Source: Pseudomonadota bacterium (lineage in GTDB: Bacteria > Desulfobacterota > Desulfovibrionia > Desulfovibrionales > Desulfovibrionaceae). From it: 64,000 bases of DNA. Made by a program: the position numbers and the translations under genes. The first letter of the stretch is position 1. The number at the start of each line of letters is the position of its first letter. The stretch spans positions 1 to 64,000 of the forward strand of contig JAHIUW010000036.1 of NCBI GenBank assembly GCA_018816865.1. Reading direction: 5' to 3'. Under the pieces are notes generated by a model, which saw nothing but the letters and a program-made list of their open reading frames with translations, searched no databases and was not told where the DNA came from. Positions 7,773 through 15,865 of this stretch are shown piece after piece.

Positions 7773-9287
7773 CTAGTTGCCGGCAGAGACCGGCATGCTG
7801 GACATGATGTACTTCAGGTCCTCATCGGTGAACCTGAGTCCAAGTCCGGCAAAAAACGAGATGTTGCCCTTGTTGCTGGCAAAATCGTCCCAGCCGGCCG
7901 CGACATAGAAGTTCTTCAGGAAATAGATATTCACGCCAGCCTTGTAATGCGCCGGGTCTTCGTTGTCGAAGTCAAAGGCCTCGGCAAAGAGCTTGAACCG
8001 GTCTTCCCAGAGGTAGTACTCCGCGCCCACGCCGCCGGTGGACTCGAACACGCCGCCACGCAGCACGAAATCTCCCCAGCGCTTGCCGATCTGAGCGTTG
8101 AACAGCATCTGGTCGCGCTCGGTCTTCTCCTCGATCTCGCGCACCTCGGTGAAGGCCGCGCCGGTCCATGTGCGAGTCACGGTTTCGGTCTCGCGGGTCC
8201 GCCCGCGCGGATCGGAGACCACGCCCAGCAGGTAGAAATGGTCGCTGTTGGGATGCAACTCCATGTTCAGGTATGACTTGATGTCGCCGCTGTCAGCCTG
8301 GTGCTCGGCGTGGAAATCAAGCACGGTCTTGAAACTGTCCTGCTTGTCCAGGTACTTGTTGACTCCCTCCAGGGCCCTGTCCAACTCCTCGGCAGTGCTC
8401 TCGTCGTTGACCAGTTTGCCAAGGGTGCCCTTGCCCTCGTCGATCTTGCGAGCCACGCTCTCCAGCGAGGCCACGGTGCGCTTCAAGTCCTCGCCCATCT
8501 CCTGGTCGCCGACCATCTTGCCCATGGCGCCCTCGCCGGAATCGATCTTGTCCAGGACCGAGCCCATCTTCTCCAGGGTGACCTTGAGCTGGCTCGAGGC
8601 CAGCTCGAAATTCTCGATGATGGCCCCGACGCTACGCTTGTTCTGGCTGGAGACCTGACGCAGGTCACCGGAAAATTCACGCATGTTGGCCACGATGACG
8701 TTCACGCTTTCCATGTTCGACTGGACCATCTGGTTCAGACTCAGGGACAGGTCACGCAGGCTATGGAATGTCAGGCGCAAGTCGCGCTCGCCCTCGGGAC
8801 CGCCCATGACATTGGCCACGCTCTTGGCCACCAGGCCGATATCGTCGGCGATCTGCCCGACCTTTTCGAACAACACCTCAAGGTCGGCGGAACGATCGGA
8901 CAGCTGAATGGATTGCCCCTCGGCCAGATAGTCATAGCCCTCGGTGCCGCCACGCAATTCCAGGAACTTGTCGCCCAGCACGCCACGCGACTTGATGCTC
9001 GCGGTCACGTCGCTACGCACTTTGACGTTGTCCCGGATGGCCAACACCAGGCGCGCCCGGCCGCCCTCAAGCCCGATCTCGCTGACCTGGCCGACTTCGA
9101 TGCCCGCGATCTCCACCGGGGCCCCGGTCTTCAGGCCCGTGACATTGTCAAAGACAACGACCAGGTCATAGGTTCCCCGGCTGAACAGCGAACCCGACCC
9201 CACCTGCAGCGACATGATAACCAGCGCAACCAGGGCGATGAATACGAATATCCCGACCTTGATCTCTGTTCCCGTCTTAAAGGCCAT
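7773..9287 (-). CDS. mlaD: MlaD-type MCE lipid-binding protein with predicted C-terminal beta-barrel
   Basis: A 504-aa protein, far longer than typical MlaD (about 180 aa). An N-terminal membrane anchor (GIFVFIALVALVIMSLQVG) precedes one MCE domain (about residues 38-120, with FDNVTGLKTGAPVEIAGI). A long helical or coiled-coil region follows (about 130-310) with repeated DSGEGAMGKMV and DEGKGTLGKLV motifs. The last ~190 residues are rich in alternating aromatic beta-strands (FYLLGVVSDPRG, FVLRGGVFES, NFYVAAGWDD, FFAGLGLRF), which look like an outer-membrane-type barrel. It could form an inner-to-outer membrane conduit. The MCE assignment is firm; the barrel is inferred. Confidence 0.88.
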   Translation of the reverse strand: MAFKTGTEIKVGIFVFIALVALVIMSLQVGSGSLFSRGTYDLVVVFDNVTGLKTGAPVEIAGIEVGQVSEIGLEGGRARLVLAIRDNVKVRSDVTASIKSRGVLGDKFLELRGGTEGYDYLAEGQSIQLSDRSADLEVLFEKVGQIADDIGLVAKSVANVMGGPEGERDLRLTFHSLRDLSLSLNQMVQSNMESVNVIVANMREFSGDLRQVSSQNKRSVGAIIENFELASSQLKVTLEKMGSVLDKIDSGEGAMGKMVGDQEMGEDLKRTVASLESVARKIDEGKGTLGKLVNDESTAEELDRALEGVNKYLDKQDSFKTVLDFHAEHQADSGDIKSYLNMELHPNSDHFYLLGVVSDPRGRTRETETVTRTWTGAAFTEVREIEEKTERDQMLFNAQIGKRWGDFVLRGGVFESTGGVGAEYYLWEDRFKLFAEAFDFDNEDPAHYKAGVNIYFLKNFYVAAGWDDFASNKGNISFFAGLGLRFTDEDLKYIMSSMPVSAGN

Positions 9288-9331
9288 GACAATTTTCCCC
9301 GCTTATCAGCCCGGCTGCGCCGGGCCAGTGA

Positions 9332-10087
9332 TCATGAGATACGGATCGGCCCCTCGGCCTTGCCCTGAATGAACTGTTGCACCACCGGGTCTGCAGAGTT
9401 TTTGATCTCCTCCGGGGTCCCGCTGGCGATGATCCTACCGTCGTAAAGCATGAAAATCTCGTCCGCGATGGCGAAGGTCGCGCGGATGTCGTGGCTGATG
9501 ACCACGCAGGTGGCGCCAAATTCATCGCGAGTCCTCAAGATCAGATCGTTGATGTTGGCCCCCATGACCGGGTCCAGGCCACTGGTGGGCTCGTCGAAGA
9601 GCACGATCTTGGGGTCCAGGGCCACGGCCCGCGCCAGCCCCACACGCTTGCGCATCCCCCCCGACAACTCGGAAGGCAGCTTGGCTCCATGGCCGGATAG
9701 GCCCACGGAGGCCAGCTTTTGGGCTACGATTCGCCCGATCTCCGACGCGTTCAGCCCGGTGTGTTCCACCAGGGGGAAGGCCACGTTTTCCTCCACGGTC
9801 ATGGAATCGAACAAGGCGGCGCCCTGAAAGAGCAGCCCGAACTTCTTGCGAATCTCGGTCAGCTCCCGCTCGGGGAGCGGCACCGTGTCCTGCCCCTCCA
9901 CAAACACCTGGCCCTCATCGGGCTTCAACAGGCCGATGACGTGCTTGAGCAGCACGGACTTGCCGCCACCGCTGCCCCCGATGATCACGCTGACCATTCC
10001 CGGGCGGATGGCGATGTCCAGCCCCTTGAGGACTTCATGCTCCCCAAAGCGCTTATGGATGTTTTTCAATTCGATGATCGGCTGCAT
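9332..10087 (-). CDS. mlaF: ABC transporter ATP-binding protein, MlaF type
   Basis: Cytoplasmic ATPase of the Mla retrograde or anterograde phospholipid transporter. The 251-aa protein has Walker A GGSGGGKS (residues 37-44), the Q-loop near LLFQGAALFDS, which is typical of MlaF, the signature LSGGMRKR, Walker B IVLFDEPTSGLDP and the H-loop VISHD. It lies 7 bp after mlaE and 44 bp before mlaD in the same operon. Confidence 0.93.
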   Translation of the reverse strand: MQPIIELKNIHKRFGEHEVLKGLDIAIRPGMVSVIIGGSGGGKSVLLKHVIGLLKPDEGQVFVEGQDTVPLPERELTEIRKKFGLLFQGAALFDSMTVEENVAFPLVEHTGLNASEIGRIVAQKLASVGLSGHGAKLPSELSGGMRKRVGLARAVALDPKIVLFDEPTSGLDPVMGANINDLILRTRDEFGATCVVISHDIRATFAIADEIFMLYDGRIIASGTPEEIKNSADPVVQQFIQGKAEGPIRIS

Positions 10088-10094
10088 CTTGTCC

Positions 10095-10865
10095 CTACAT
10101 CATCAACGCGGTCATCACGTAATCGCTGGCCAGGATCAGCACCGACGAAAGGACCACAGCCTCGGTGGTGGCGCGGCCCACGCCCTCGGCTCCGCCGTAG
10201 GTGTAGAAGCCCTTGTAGCAACCCACCAGTGTCAGGATCACGCCAAACACGGCGGCCTTGTAGAGCCCCTCGTAAATGTCATCCAGGGTCAGCAGTTCGT
10301 AAATCTTGTTCATGAAGATGCCGCTGTTGATTCCCAGGGCCTTCACGCCGATCAGATACCCGCCGAGGATACCCACCAGATCCGAGACCACCGTGAGCAG
10401 CGGCAGCATCAGAAACCCGGCCAGCAGACGTGGCGAAACCAGGTACTGCACCGGATTGATGGCCATCACCGTGAGCGCGTCCACCTGTTCGGTCACGCGC
10501 ATGGTGCCGATCTCGGCGGCAATGGCGGAGCCCGCACGCCCGGTGACCATCAGCGCCGTGATCACGGGCCCCAACTCGCGGGTCATGGACAGGGCCACCG
10601 TGGCTCCCACCAGGGACTCCGCAGAGAACAGGCGAAAGGCGTAATAGGTTTGCAGAGCCAGGACCATGCCCGTGAACAGGGCCGTCAGGCAGACCACAAA
10701 CAGGGATCGAACCCCCACGAACTCCATCTGCTTGAAAAATTGGCGCATGCGCCACGGAGGACGGACCAGCCAGACGCACGCCTCGCTGAACAACGCCGCA
10801 ATGCGACCGATCTCGGTGACCATCTCGATGGAAGAGCCACCGATCCACTGAAAAAATCGTTTCAT
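10095..10865 (-). CDS. mlaE: ABC transporter permease, MlaE type
   Basis: A 256-aa inner-membrane permease of the MlaE (DUF140) family. It has an N-terminal amphipathic region with basic residues (RPPWRMRQFFKQMEF) and about five membrane helices. The family motif region ELGPVITALMVTGRAGSAIAAEIGTM, given here only in part, is present near residues 122-148. It is the first gene of the mlaEFD-phosphodiesterase operon. MlaB and MlaC homologues are not in the window, so the MCE protein may replace the periplasmic shuttle. Confidence 0.92.
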   Translation of the reverse strand: MKRFFQWIGGSSIEMVTEIGRIAALFSEACVWLVRPPWRMRQFFKQMEFVGVRSLFVVCLTALFTGMVLALQTYYAFRLFSAESLVGATVALSMTRELGPVITALMVTGRAGSAIAAEIGTMRVTEQVDALTVMAINPVQYLVSPRLLAGFLMLPLLTVVSDLVGILGGYLIGVKALGINSGIFMNKIYELLTLDDIYEGLYKAAVFGVILTLVGCYKGFYTYGGAEGVGRATTEAVVLSSVLILASDYVMTALMM

Positions 10866-11031
10866 ACCGTCATCAGCCAGGATTTTGTTAACGTACCACG
10901 CCCCGCTCGCCGCCCACGCCGAAGAACCCTCTCAAGAGAAGGATGAGATTTAACATCAATCCCCAGACATTACCAGAACTCATGGGTTTGAAACAAGCGG
11001 GGACGGGGCTTGCGCGGAGAGGATGCCGTCC

Positions 11032-11059
11032 TTGACGCATGACTGAATTACCCTATGAT
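11032..11059 (+). promoter_or_regulatory. Sigma70-type promoter of the GAF/HD-GYP gene
   Basis: TTGACG at 11032-11037 and TATGAT at 11054-11059 are 16 bp apart. A CCTATG/CATAGG inverted repeat (11052-11057 and 11066-11071) overlaps the -10 and could be an operator. The gene start follows a strong AAGGAGG. Confidence 0.5.
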
Positions 11060-11104
11060 GCATACCATAGGAATAATAGTTTTTGATCCGGCCAAGGAGG
11101 ATCA

Positions 11105-12427
11105 ATGCCCGACTCCAGCTCAGCTGCACGTTGCATGGATCAGTTCAACGAGATCCTGACCGTCAACGAGAAGCTCAATGAACTCAAGGATCTCGATGCC
11201 ATCCTCGATCGGGTGCTGAGCGAATGCCGCAGACTGACCCGCGCGGACGCGGGCACCATCTACCTGCTGGACGAGGACAAACTGAAGTTCAGCTACGTGC
11301 ATAACGACTCCTTCCTGAAGGTCGGAGAGACCAACAAGGACATCTACGCCAACTTCTCCATTCCCATCAACGACGCCTCCATTGTGGGCTATGTGGCCGG
11401 TCGGGGCGAGGCCCTGAATATCGAGGACGTCTACGACATGCCCCCGGACTCGCCGGTAACCTTCAACCCCTCCTTCGACAAAAAGACGGGCTACCACACC
11501 AGCTCCATGCTCACGGTGCCCATCAAGACCTCGCAGGGCAAGGTCTCGGGCATCATCCAGCTGATCAATGCCAAGAACGACGCGGGCAAGTCCATCCCCT
11601 TCTCCCTGGACTCCCAGAACATGCTGCCGCTGTTCGCCAACACCGCCTCGGTGGCCATCGAGCGGGCCATCATGACCCGCGAGCTGATCCTGCGCATGAT
11701 GCAGATGGCCGAACTCAGGGACCCTTCCGAGACCGGCCCGCACGTCACCCGCGTGGGCACCTACTGTGCAGAAATCTACCACAAGTATGCATTGTTCAAG
11801 GGAATCCAGGAAGCCGAACGCAAAAAGACCAAGGACCTGATCCGCGTGGCCTCCATGCTGCATGATGTGGGCAAGGTTGGCATCGCAGACAAGATCCTCA
11901 AGAAACCGGCCAAGCTCGACAATGAAGAATTCGCCCAGATGCAGTTCCACACGGTGCTGGGGGCCAAACTGTTCACCAACTCGACCTCGGAACTGGACGC
12001 CATGTCCGGGCGTATCGCCCTTGGTCATCACGAGAAATGGAGTGGCCGGGGCTATCCCGGCAAGATCAGCGGCCTGATGGGCGAGGTGAAAGCCATGGGT
12101 CAGCCCCTGGTGGGCGAGCAGATCCCCCTGGAAGCCCGCATCTGCGCCCTGGCCGACGTGTTCGACGCCCTGGGCTCGCGCCGCTCCTACAAACCGCCCT
12201 GGCCCGATGAGAAGATCATCGGGCTCATCCGGGAGGAACGAGGCCAGCACTTTGATCCGGACGTGGTGGACGCCTTCCTGGACATCTTCGAAGTCATCAC
12301 GGCCATCCGCGACAAGTACACCGAGGATCTGCCGGAGGACGAAAAGCCCAACCCTCAAGACGAGGCAGCCAAACAGGCCGCGGAAGCCCAGGACAAGGAA
12401 CGGGGCAAAGACCACGGCTCCGAATAG
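11105..12427 (+). CDS. GAF and HD-GYP domain protein, probable cyclic-di-GMP phosphodiesterase
   Basis: A 440-aa soluble protein with a GAF sensor domain (about residues 30-190) followed by an HD-GYP-type phosphohydrolase domain. The metal-binding HDVGK is at about residues 254-258 and HHEKWSGRGYP at about 307-317, the full signature of enzymes that degrade cyclic-di-GMP to pGpG or GMP. A charged tail rich in Glu, Lys and Asp ends the protein. ATG 11105 has AAGGAGG 6 nt upstream. It is monocistronic between its own promoter and a bidirectional terminator. The GAF ligand is unknown. Confidence 0.9.
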   Translation: MPDSSSAARCMDQFNEILTVNEKLNELKDLDAILDRVLSECRRLTRADAGTIYLLDEDKLKFSYVHNDSFLKVGETNKDIYANFSIPINDASIVGYVAGRGEALNIEDVYDMPPDSPVTFNPSFDKKTGYHTSSMLTVPIKTSQGKVSGIIQLINAKNDAGKSIPFSLDSQNMLPLFANTASVAIERAIMTRELILRMMQMAELRDPSETGPHVTRVGTYCAEIYHKYALFKGIQEAERKKTKDLIRVASMLHDVGKVGIADKILKKPAKLDNEEFAQMQFHTVLGAKLFTNSTSELDAMSGRIALGHHEKWSGRGYPGKISGLMGEVKAMGQPLVGEQIPLEARICALADVFDALGSRRSYKPPWPDEKIIGLIREERGQHFDPDVVDAFLDIFEVITAIRDKYTEDLPEDEKPNPQDEAAKQAAEAQDKERGKDHGSE

Positions 12428-12436
12428 ACAACCAAA

Positions 12437-12464
12437 ACAGGGCGACCCGATAGGGCCGCCCTGT
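12437..12464. terminator. Bidirectional terminator between convergent genes
   Basis: ACAGGGCG at 12437-12444 pairs with CGCCCTGT at 12457-12464. The hairpin lies between the HD-GYP gene (stop 12427) and the convergent FMN oxidoreductase (stop 12488). Confidence 0.6.
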
Positions 12465-12487
12465 GGATTGCATAGGAAAACACCGAT

Positions 12488-13489
12488 CTAAGCCAGAACA
12501 CGCTCGTTGATGTCGACCACGGTCTTGCAGCCCGTGAGCACCATGGCCTGCTCCAACTCGCCGCGCAGCTGATCCAGATACTTGCAGACCCCCTCGGTCA
12601 GTCCGCCCAAAGCAGCGATGGCGAAGGGACGCCCGATCATCACCGCGTCGGCTCCCAAGGCCAGCATCTTCAGCACGTCCACGCCCGTGCGCACACCACC
12701 GTCCACGATGACATCCAGGTCCCTGCCCGCAGCCAGGGCAATGGAGGGCAGCACCTCGGCGGTGCCCTGGGCGAAATCCAGAACGCGCCCACCGTGGTTG
12801 GAGACAACGATGGCATCCACCCCGGCCTCCACGGCCAGACGCGCATCCTCAACGGTCATCACTCCCTTCAGGATGAACTTGCCGGGAGTGCGCTTCACGA
12901 TCTCCTTCAACTGGCTCAGGCTCTTGGGTGCCACCGGACGACCCATCTTGCGCAGGGTCACCAGCCCGGCGGCATCAAGGTCCATGCCGAAGACCGTGGC
13001 CCCGGCAGCGGCAGCCTTGTCGATCTTGGTGAACAGTTCATCGGACTCCCAGGGCTTGATGAAGGGGATGCCACCGAATTTGGTCAGGGCCGCGTTGCCC
13101 GACTCGTGGATCCAGTCCGGCACGCCGTCACCGGTGCAGCCCACAACGCCCCTGTCCCTGCAACCGCCAAGCACCGCTTCGATATAGTCCGCCTCGGAGA
13201 TCTTGCCACCCATATTGAATGACACGCCACCGATGGGGGCGGCCAGCACGGGCATGGAGAGGTCCATCCCCAGCAGGCTGGTGGAGGTGTCAGGCTGGGT
13301 CGCGTCGTGCACCAGCCGCATGCGCAGGCGGATATCCTCGAGGGCGGACATATTATTGAAAAACGACGACCCCGTTCCCAGACCGCCCATGCCCGGCACC
13401 TCTCCGGCGCAGGCCTTGCCGTTGCACACCGGACAGACCCGGCAAAAACCCTTCATCAGTTCCCGAGCGTGATCCCGCACTTCCTTCAT
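12488..13489 (-). CDS. FMN-dependent 2-hydroxy-acid oxidoreductase with N-terminal cysteine cluster
   Basis: A 333-aa TIM-barrel flavoprotein of the lactate oxidase/glycolate oxidase superfamily. VLAAPIGG, ILKGVMTVEDA, VVSNHGGRVLD and DGGVRTGVDVLKMLALGADAV (cut here) are the FMN and substrate-site motifs. Unlike the plant and E. coli enzymes, it begins with CRVCPVCNGKAC (residues 16-27), which might hold metal or an Fe-S cluster. The substrate is not evident; lactate or another 2-hydroxy acid fits the lactate-type regulator at the head of this operon. It is 27 bp after the TauE-like gene. Confidence 0.85.
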   Translation of the reverse strand: MKEVRDHARELMKGFCRVCPVCNGKACAGEVPGMGGLGTGSSFFNNMSALEDIRLRMRLVHDATQPDTSTSLLGMDLSMPVLAAPIGGVSFNMGGKISEADYIEAVLGGCRDRGVVGCTGDGVPDWIHESGNAALTKFGGIPFIKPWESDELFTKIDKAAAAGATVFGMDLDAAGLVTLRKMGRPVAPKSLSQLKEIVKRTPGKFILKGVMTVEDARLAVEAGVDAIVVSNHGGRVLDFAQGTAEVLPSIALAAGRDLDVIVDGGVRTGVDVLKMLALGADAVMIGRPFAIAALGGLTEGVCKYLDQLRGELEQAMVLTGCKTVVDINERVLA

Positions 13490-13516
13490 CGCTGTGTCTC
13501 CCGGGCGATTCGCGCC

Positions 13517-13873
13517 CTATTTCTTGAAGAACAGATACATGGCCAAGGCAACCAAAACTCCGGCCATAATTTTCTTGAACACGTCGGTGGGCACGTCCTG
13601 CAGCAGACGCGCACCAATCTGGGCACCAATGATGCCGCCGATACCCAGCATGATTCCGGCCCGCCAGTCCACTCCCGCCAGCTTGCTGTGCGCCACCAGG
13701 GCAGAACAGGAAATGACCAGAATGGCCACAAACGAGGTCCCTACGGCCTGCTGCGCCGCATAGCCCATGAACAGCAACAGCGGAATCATCAGGAAGCCGC
13801 CGCCCAGTCCGGTGAATGATGCACCAATTCCCACCAGGACGCCAAGTCCCGCGAGCATCAATGATTGGCCCAT
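13517..13873 (-). CDS. Half-size TauE/SafE family membrane protein
   Basis: A 118-aa protein with about four hydrophobic helices and the family motif GASFTGLGGGFLMIPLLL. Typical TauE/SafE exporters (sulfite, sulfoacetate or other organic anions) are about 250 aa with two such repeats, so this is a half-size form that would have to dimerise. It ends in a basic LFFKK. Located between the FadR-type regulator and the FMN oxidoreductase, it may transport the organic acid handled by this operon; this is inference. Confidence 0.85.
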   Translation of the reverse strand: MGQSLMLAGLGVLVGIGASFTGLGGGFLMIPLLLFMGYAAQQAVGTSFVAILVISCSALVAHSKLAGVDWRAGIMLGIGGIIGAQIGARLLQDVPTDVFKKIMAGVLVALAMYLFFKK

Positions 13874-13896
13874 GTCTCTCTCCTCAACCTAGATTG

Positions 13897-14628
13897 TTAT
13901 GGTTTGGCTGGCCGCTGGGCCTGCTCCTGGTCGCCGCAAATCATTTGCTCCACTTCGCTCAGGTGACGCTCCATCTCCCGGGCGGCGAGATCCGCATCCC
14001 GGGCCTCGATGGCCGCGAGCACCCGCATGTGCGATTCCAGAGAGGCCCTGTCACGCGCGGGACTGTCGAACTGCCTGGCGCGGGGCACATCAAACAGGCT
14101 GGCCAGGGAATGCACAGCTTCCACGGCCAGGGGATTGCCCGTGGCCTCGGCCACCAGACGATGAAACTGACGGTCCTGCCGCCGTCCGGTGCCGCCGGAC
14201 TCGATATCCAACTGTTGCCGCCTCACCGCCAGACGCATCCGGTCCAGTTGCGTGTCCGTGGCGTTGGCCACGGCCCGGCGCACCAGTTGCGGCTCCAGCA
14301 TACGCCGGAACTCGAAGACCTGTGCCACCCGAGTGCTTTGCCCTTGGGCTACTTCGGCCAGACGTCGCAACAGAATCTCCCCGGAGGCCGCGGCCAGATA
14401 GGTGCCTGCCCCGCGGCGGCTCTCCAGGATACCCTGTTCGGCCAGGGCCCGGATGGCCTCGCGCACGGAACTGCGTGCCAGGCCGAATTCCTCGGCCAAC
14501 TGCCGCTCCGACGGCAGACGCCCGCCAGGCACCATCTCGCCGGAGCGCACCAGTTGCCGGATCAGCTCCACGGCCTTGGTAAACGCCGTCTGCCCTGTCA
14601 TCTCTGTCACTTCCTCTGCTGGGGACAT
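13897..14628 (-). CDS. GntR-family transcriptional regulator, FadR/LldR/PdhR subgroup
   Basis: An N-terminal winged helix (PGGRLPSERQLAEEF and SSVREAIRALAEQGIL) is followed by an all-helical FCD ligand-binding domain (about residues 90-225, with conserved Asp, Arg and His). Such proteins sense lactate, pyruvate or glycolate. Start choice is uncertain: ATG 14628 is used; ATG 14601 and a TTG at 14670 that follows AAGGAGG are alternatives. Two perfect ATTGGTCNGACCAAT palindromes upstream are typical operators for this subgroup, so the gene probably controls itself and the downstream TauE-like and FMN oxidoreductase genes. Confidence 0.88.
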   Translation of the reverse strand: MSPAEEVTEMTGQTAFTKAVELIRQLVRSGEMVPGGRLPSERQLAEEFGLARSSVREAIRALAEQGILESRRGAGTYLAAASGEILLRRLAEVAQGQSTRVAQVFEFRRMLEPQLVRRAVANATDTQLDRMRLAVRRQQLDIESGGTGRRQDRQFHRLVAEATGNPLAVEAVHSLASLFDVPRARQFDSPARDRASLESHMRVLAAIEARDADLAAREMERHLSEVEQMICGDQEQAQRPAKP

Positions 14629-14655
14629 TGCCCGCTCCGCCTTGTGAACAACATT

Positions 14656-14671
14656 AATTGGTCTGACCAAT
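14656..14671. promoter_or_regulatory. Operator palindrome 1 for the FadR/LldR-type regulator
   Basis: AATTGGTCTGACCAAT, close to the PdhR/LldR core TGGTNNNACCA. It lies 28 bp upstream of the chosen ATG and overlaps an alternative TTG start. Confidence 0.6.
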
Positions 14672-14693
14672 ACGCCTCCTTGCAAGCCGCGTC

Positions 14694-14710
14694 AATTGGT
14701 CAGACCAATT
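14694..14710. promoter_or_regulatory. Operator palindrome 2 for the FadR/LldR-type regulator
   Basis: AATTGGTCAGACCAATT, a perfect palindrome around a central A. Its centre is 38 bp from that of operator 1, allowing two bound dimers. Confidence 0.62.
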
Positions 14711-14773
14711 ACTGTTGCGCCAAAAAAAACCAGCAACCGCGTTGCCGGGTCCCAAGCCTCAGCCCGACAAACG

Positions 14774-15685
14774 CTAGGTCAGTGTAACCCTGTTCCGTCC
14801 GCCCTCTTTGCTGCCATACATGTTCTCATCGGCCCTGCGGATGAGCGAGTCCTCGTCCTCGTCCTCCCGCAGCACGGCCCCGCCAAGGGAGATGGTCACG
14901 GCAATTCGCACTCCATCCAGGTCAAACCACGAGCGCTCCACAAACAGCCGCGTCCTTTCGGCGATCGCTGCAAGACCTGCAAGGTCCGTGTTGGGGATGA
15001 TCAGCAGGAATTCCTCGCCTCCCCAACGGCAGGCCACGTCCATGTCGCGCAGTGCAGCCTCCAGTGAGCGGGCAACCATGGACAGTACCCGGTCGCCGAC
15101 ATCGTGCCCGTGGGTATCGTTGACCAGCTTGAAGTGGTCGATGTCGCCAAACAACACCCCAAAATTCACCCCATGCACCTTGCGCTCGGCCATGCGGGCG
15201 TCCAGGGTCAGTTGGGCGAAGCGGCGGTTGCCGAGTTGGGTCAGTTCGTCCAGGTACACATCCTGGCGGAGCTGTTGCAGTTCCTTGAGGACATCCTTGC
15301 GTCGGGACACATCATTAAAGACCTCCACCGCCCCCACGACATCGCCTTCGGCATTGAACACGGGCGCGGCACGCACGGAAACTGGGACCCGGTGCCCGTC
15401 CTTGTGGTGCAGGTAGACCTCCACCTCCCGGGTCCGGCCATCCTTGAGCGTCTGCTGGAGGGGACAACCCACGTCGCAAAGCTCGGTGCCGGAGTCATTG
15501 ATATGGCGCAGGATGCCTTGAGAGCAGGAGGAGCCCAGCACCTCCTCACGCCCAAAGCCGGTAATCCGCTCCGCGCTCTTGTTCCAGTAGGTGATGATCC
15601 GGTTCCGATCGACGTAGTAGACCCCGTCAAAGAGGTTCTCCAGAAGCATTTCAGGCAGCTTCTCGACCTCTGAGTTTTGGTTCAT
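14774..15685 (-). CDS. PAS-GGDEF diguanylate cyclase
   Basis: A soluble 303-aa protein. The PAS domain (about residues 10-130) has FDGVYYVDRNRIITYWN and a PAC-like tail. The GGDEF domain (about 145-303) has the active-site variant RWGGEEF, which keeps catalytic function, and the metal and substrate motif FGDIDHFKLVNDTHGHDVGD (family form). It should make cyclic-di-GMP in response to a PAS-sensed signal. An I-site RxxD is not clear upstream of GGEEF (the segment reads LRDMDVACR). ATG 15685 is used; TTG 15703 is possible. Confidence 0.88.
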   Translation of the reverse strand: MNQNSEVEKLPEMLLENLFDGVYYVDRNRIITYWNKSAERITGFGREEVLGSSCSQGILRHINDSGTELCDVGCPLQQTLKDGRTREVEVYLHHKDGHRVPVSVRAAPVFNAEGDVVGAVEVFNDVSRRKDVLKELQQLRQDVYLDELTQLGNRRFAQLTLDARMAERKVHGVNFGVLFGDIDHFKLVNDTHGHDVGDRVLSMVARSLEAALRDMDVACRWGGEEFLLIIPNTDLAGLAAIAERTRLFVERSWFDLDGVRIAVTISLGGAVLREDEDEDSLIRRADENMYGSKEGGRNRVTLT

Positions 15686-15804
15686 CGGTGCATCCCTGTC
15701 CAAGGAGGTGACTCTGTTGCAAGCTTTTCAAGGCTAGCAAATAATCGCCATCGCAACAACGTCTTGCGTACAAATCAAAGTGATCTCGCCCAATAAACGA
15801 AAAA

Positions 15805-15825
15805 GGCGTGGGCCAAGCCCACGCC
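15805..15825 (-). terminator. Terminator of the HD hydrolase gene
   Basis: GGCGTGGGC and GCCCACGCC form a perfect 9-bp stem with a CAA loop, followed on the minus strand by TTTTTCG. Confidence 0.85.
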
Positions 15826-15865
15826 ATGAAAATCATTCACGGTGCATCAGGGATGCGCGCCCTGC

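Noticed and set aside
12437-12464. Riboswitch at the HD-GYP/FMN gene border
   Set aside because: The hairpin lies between two converging stop codons and is explained as a bidirectional terminator.
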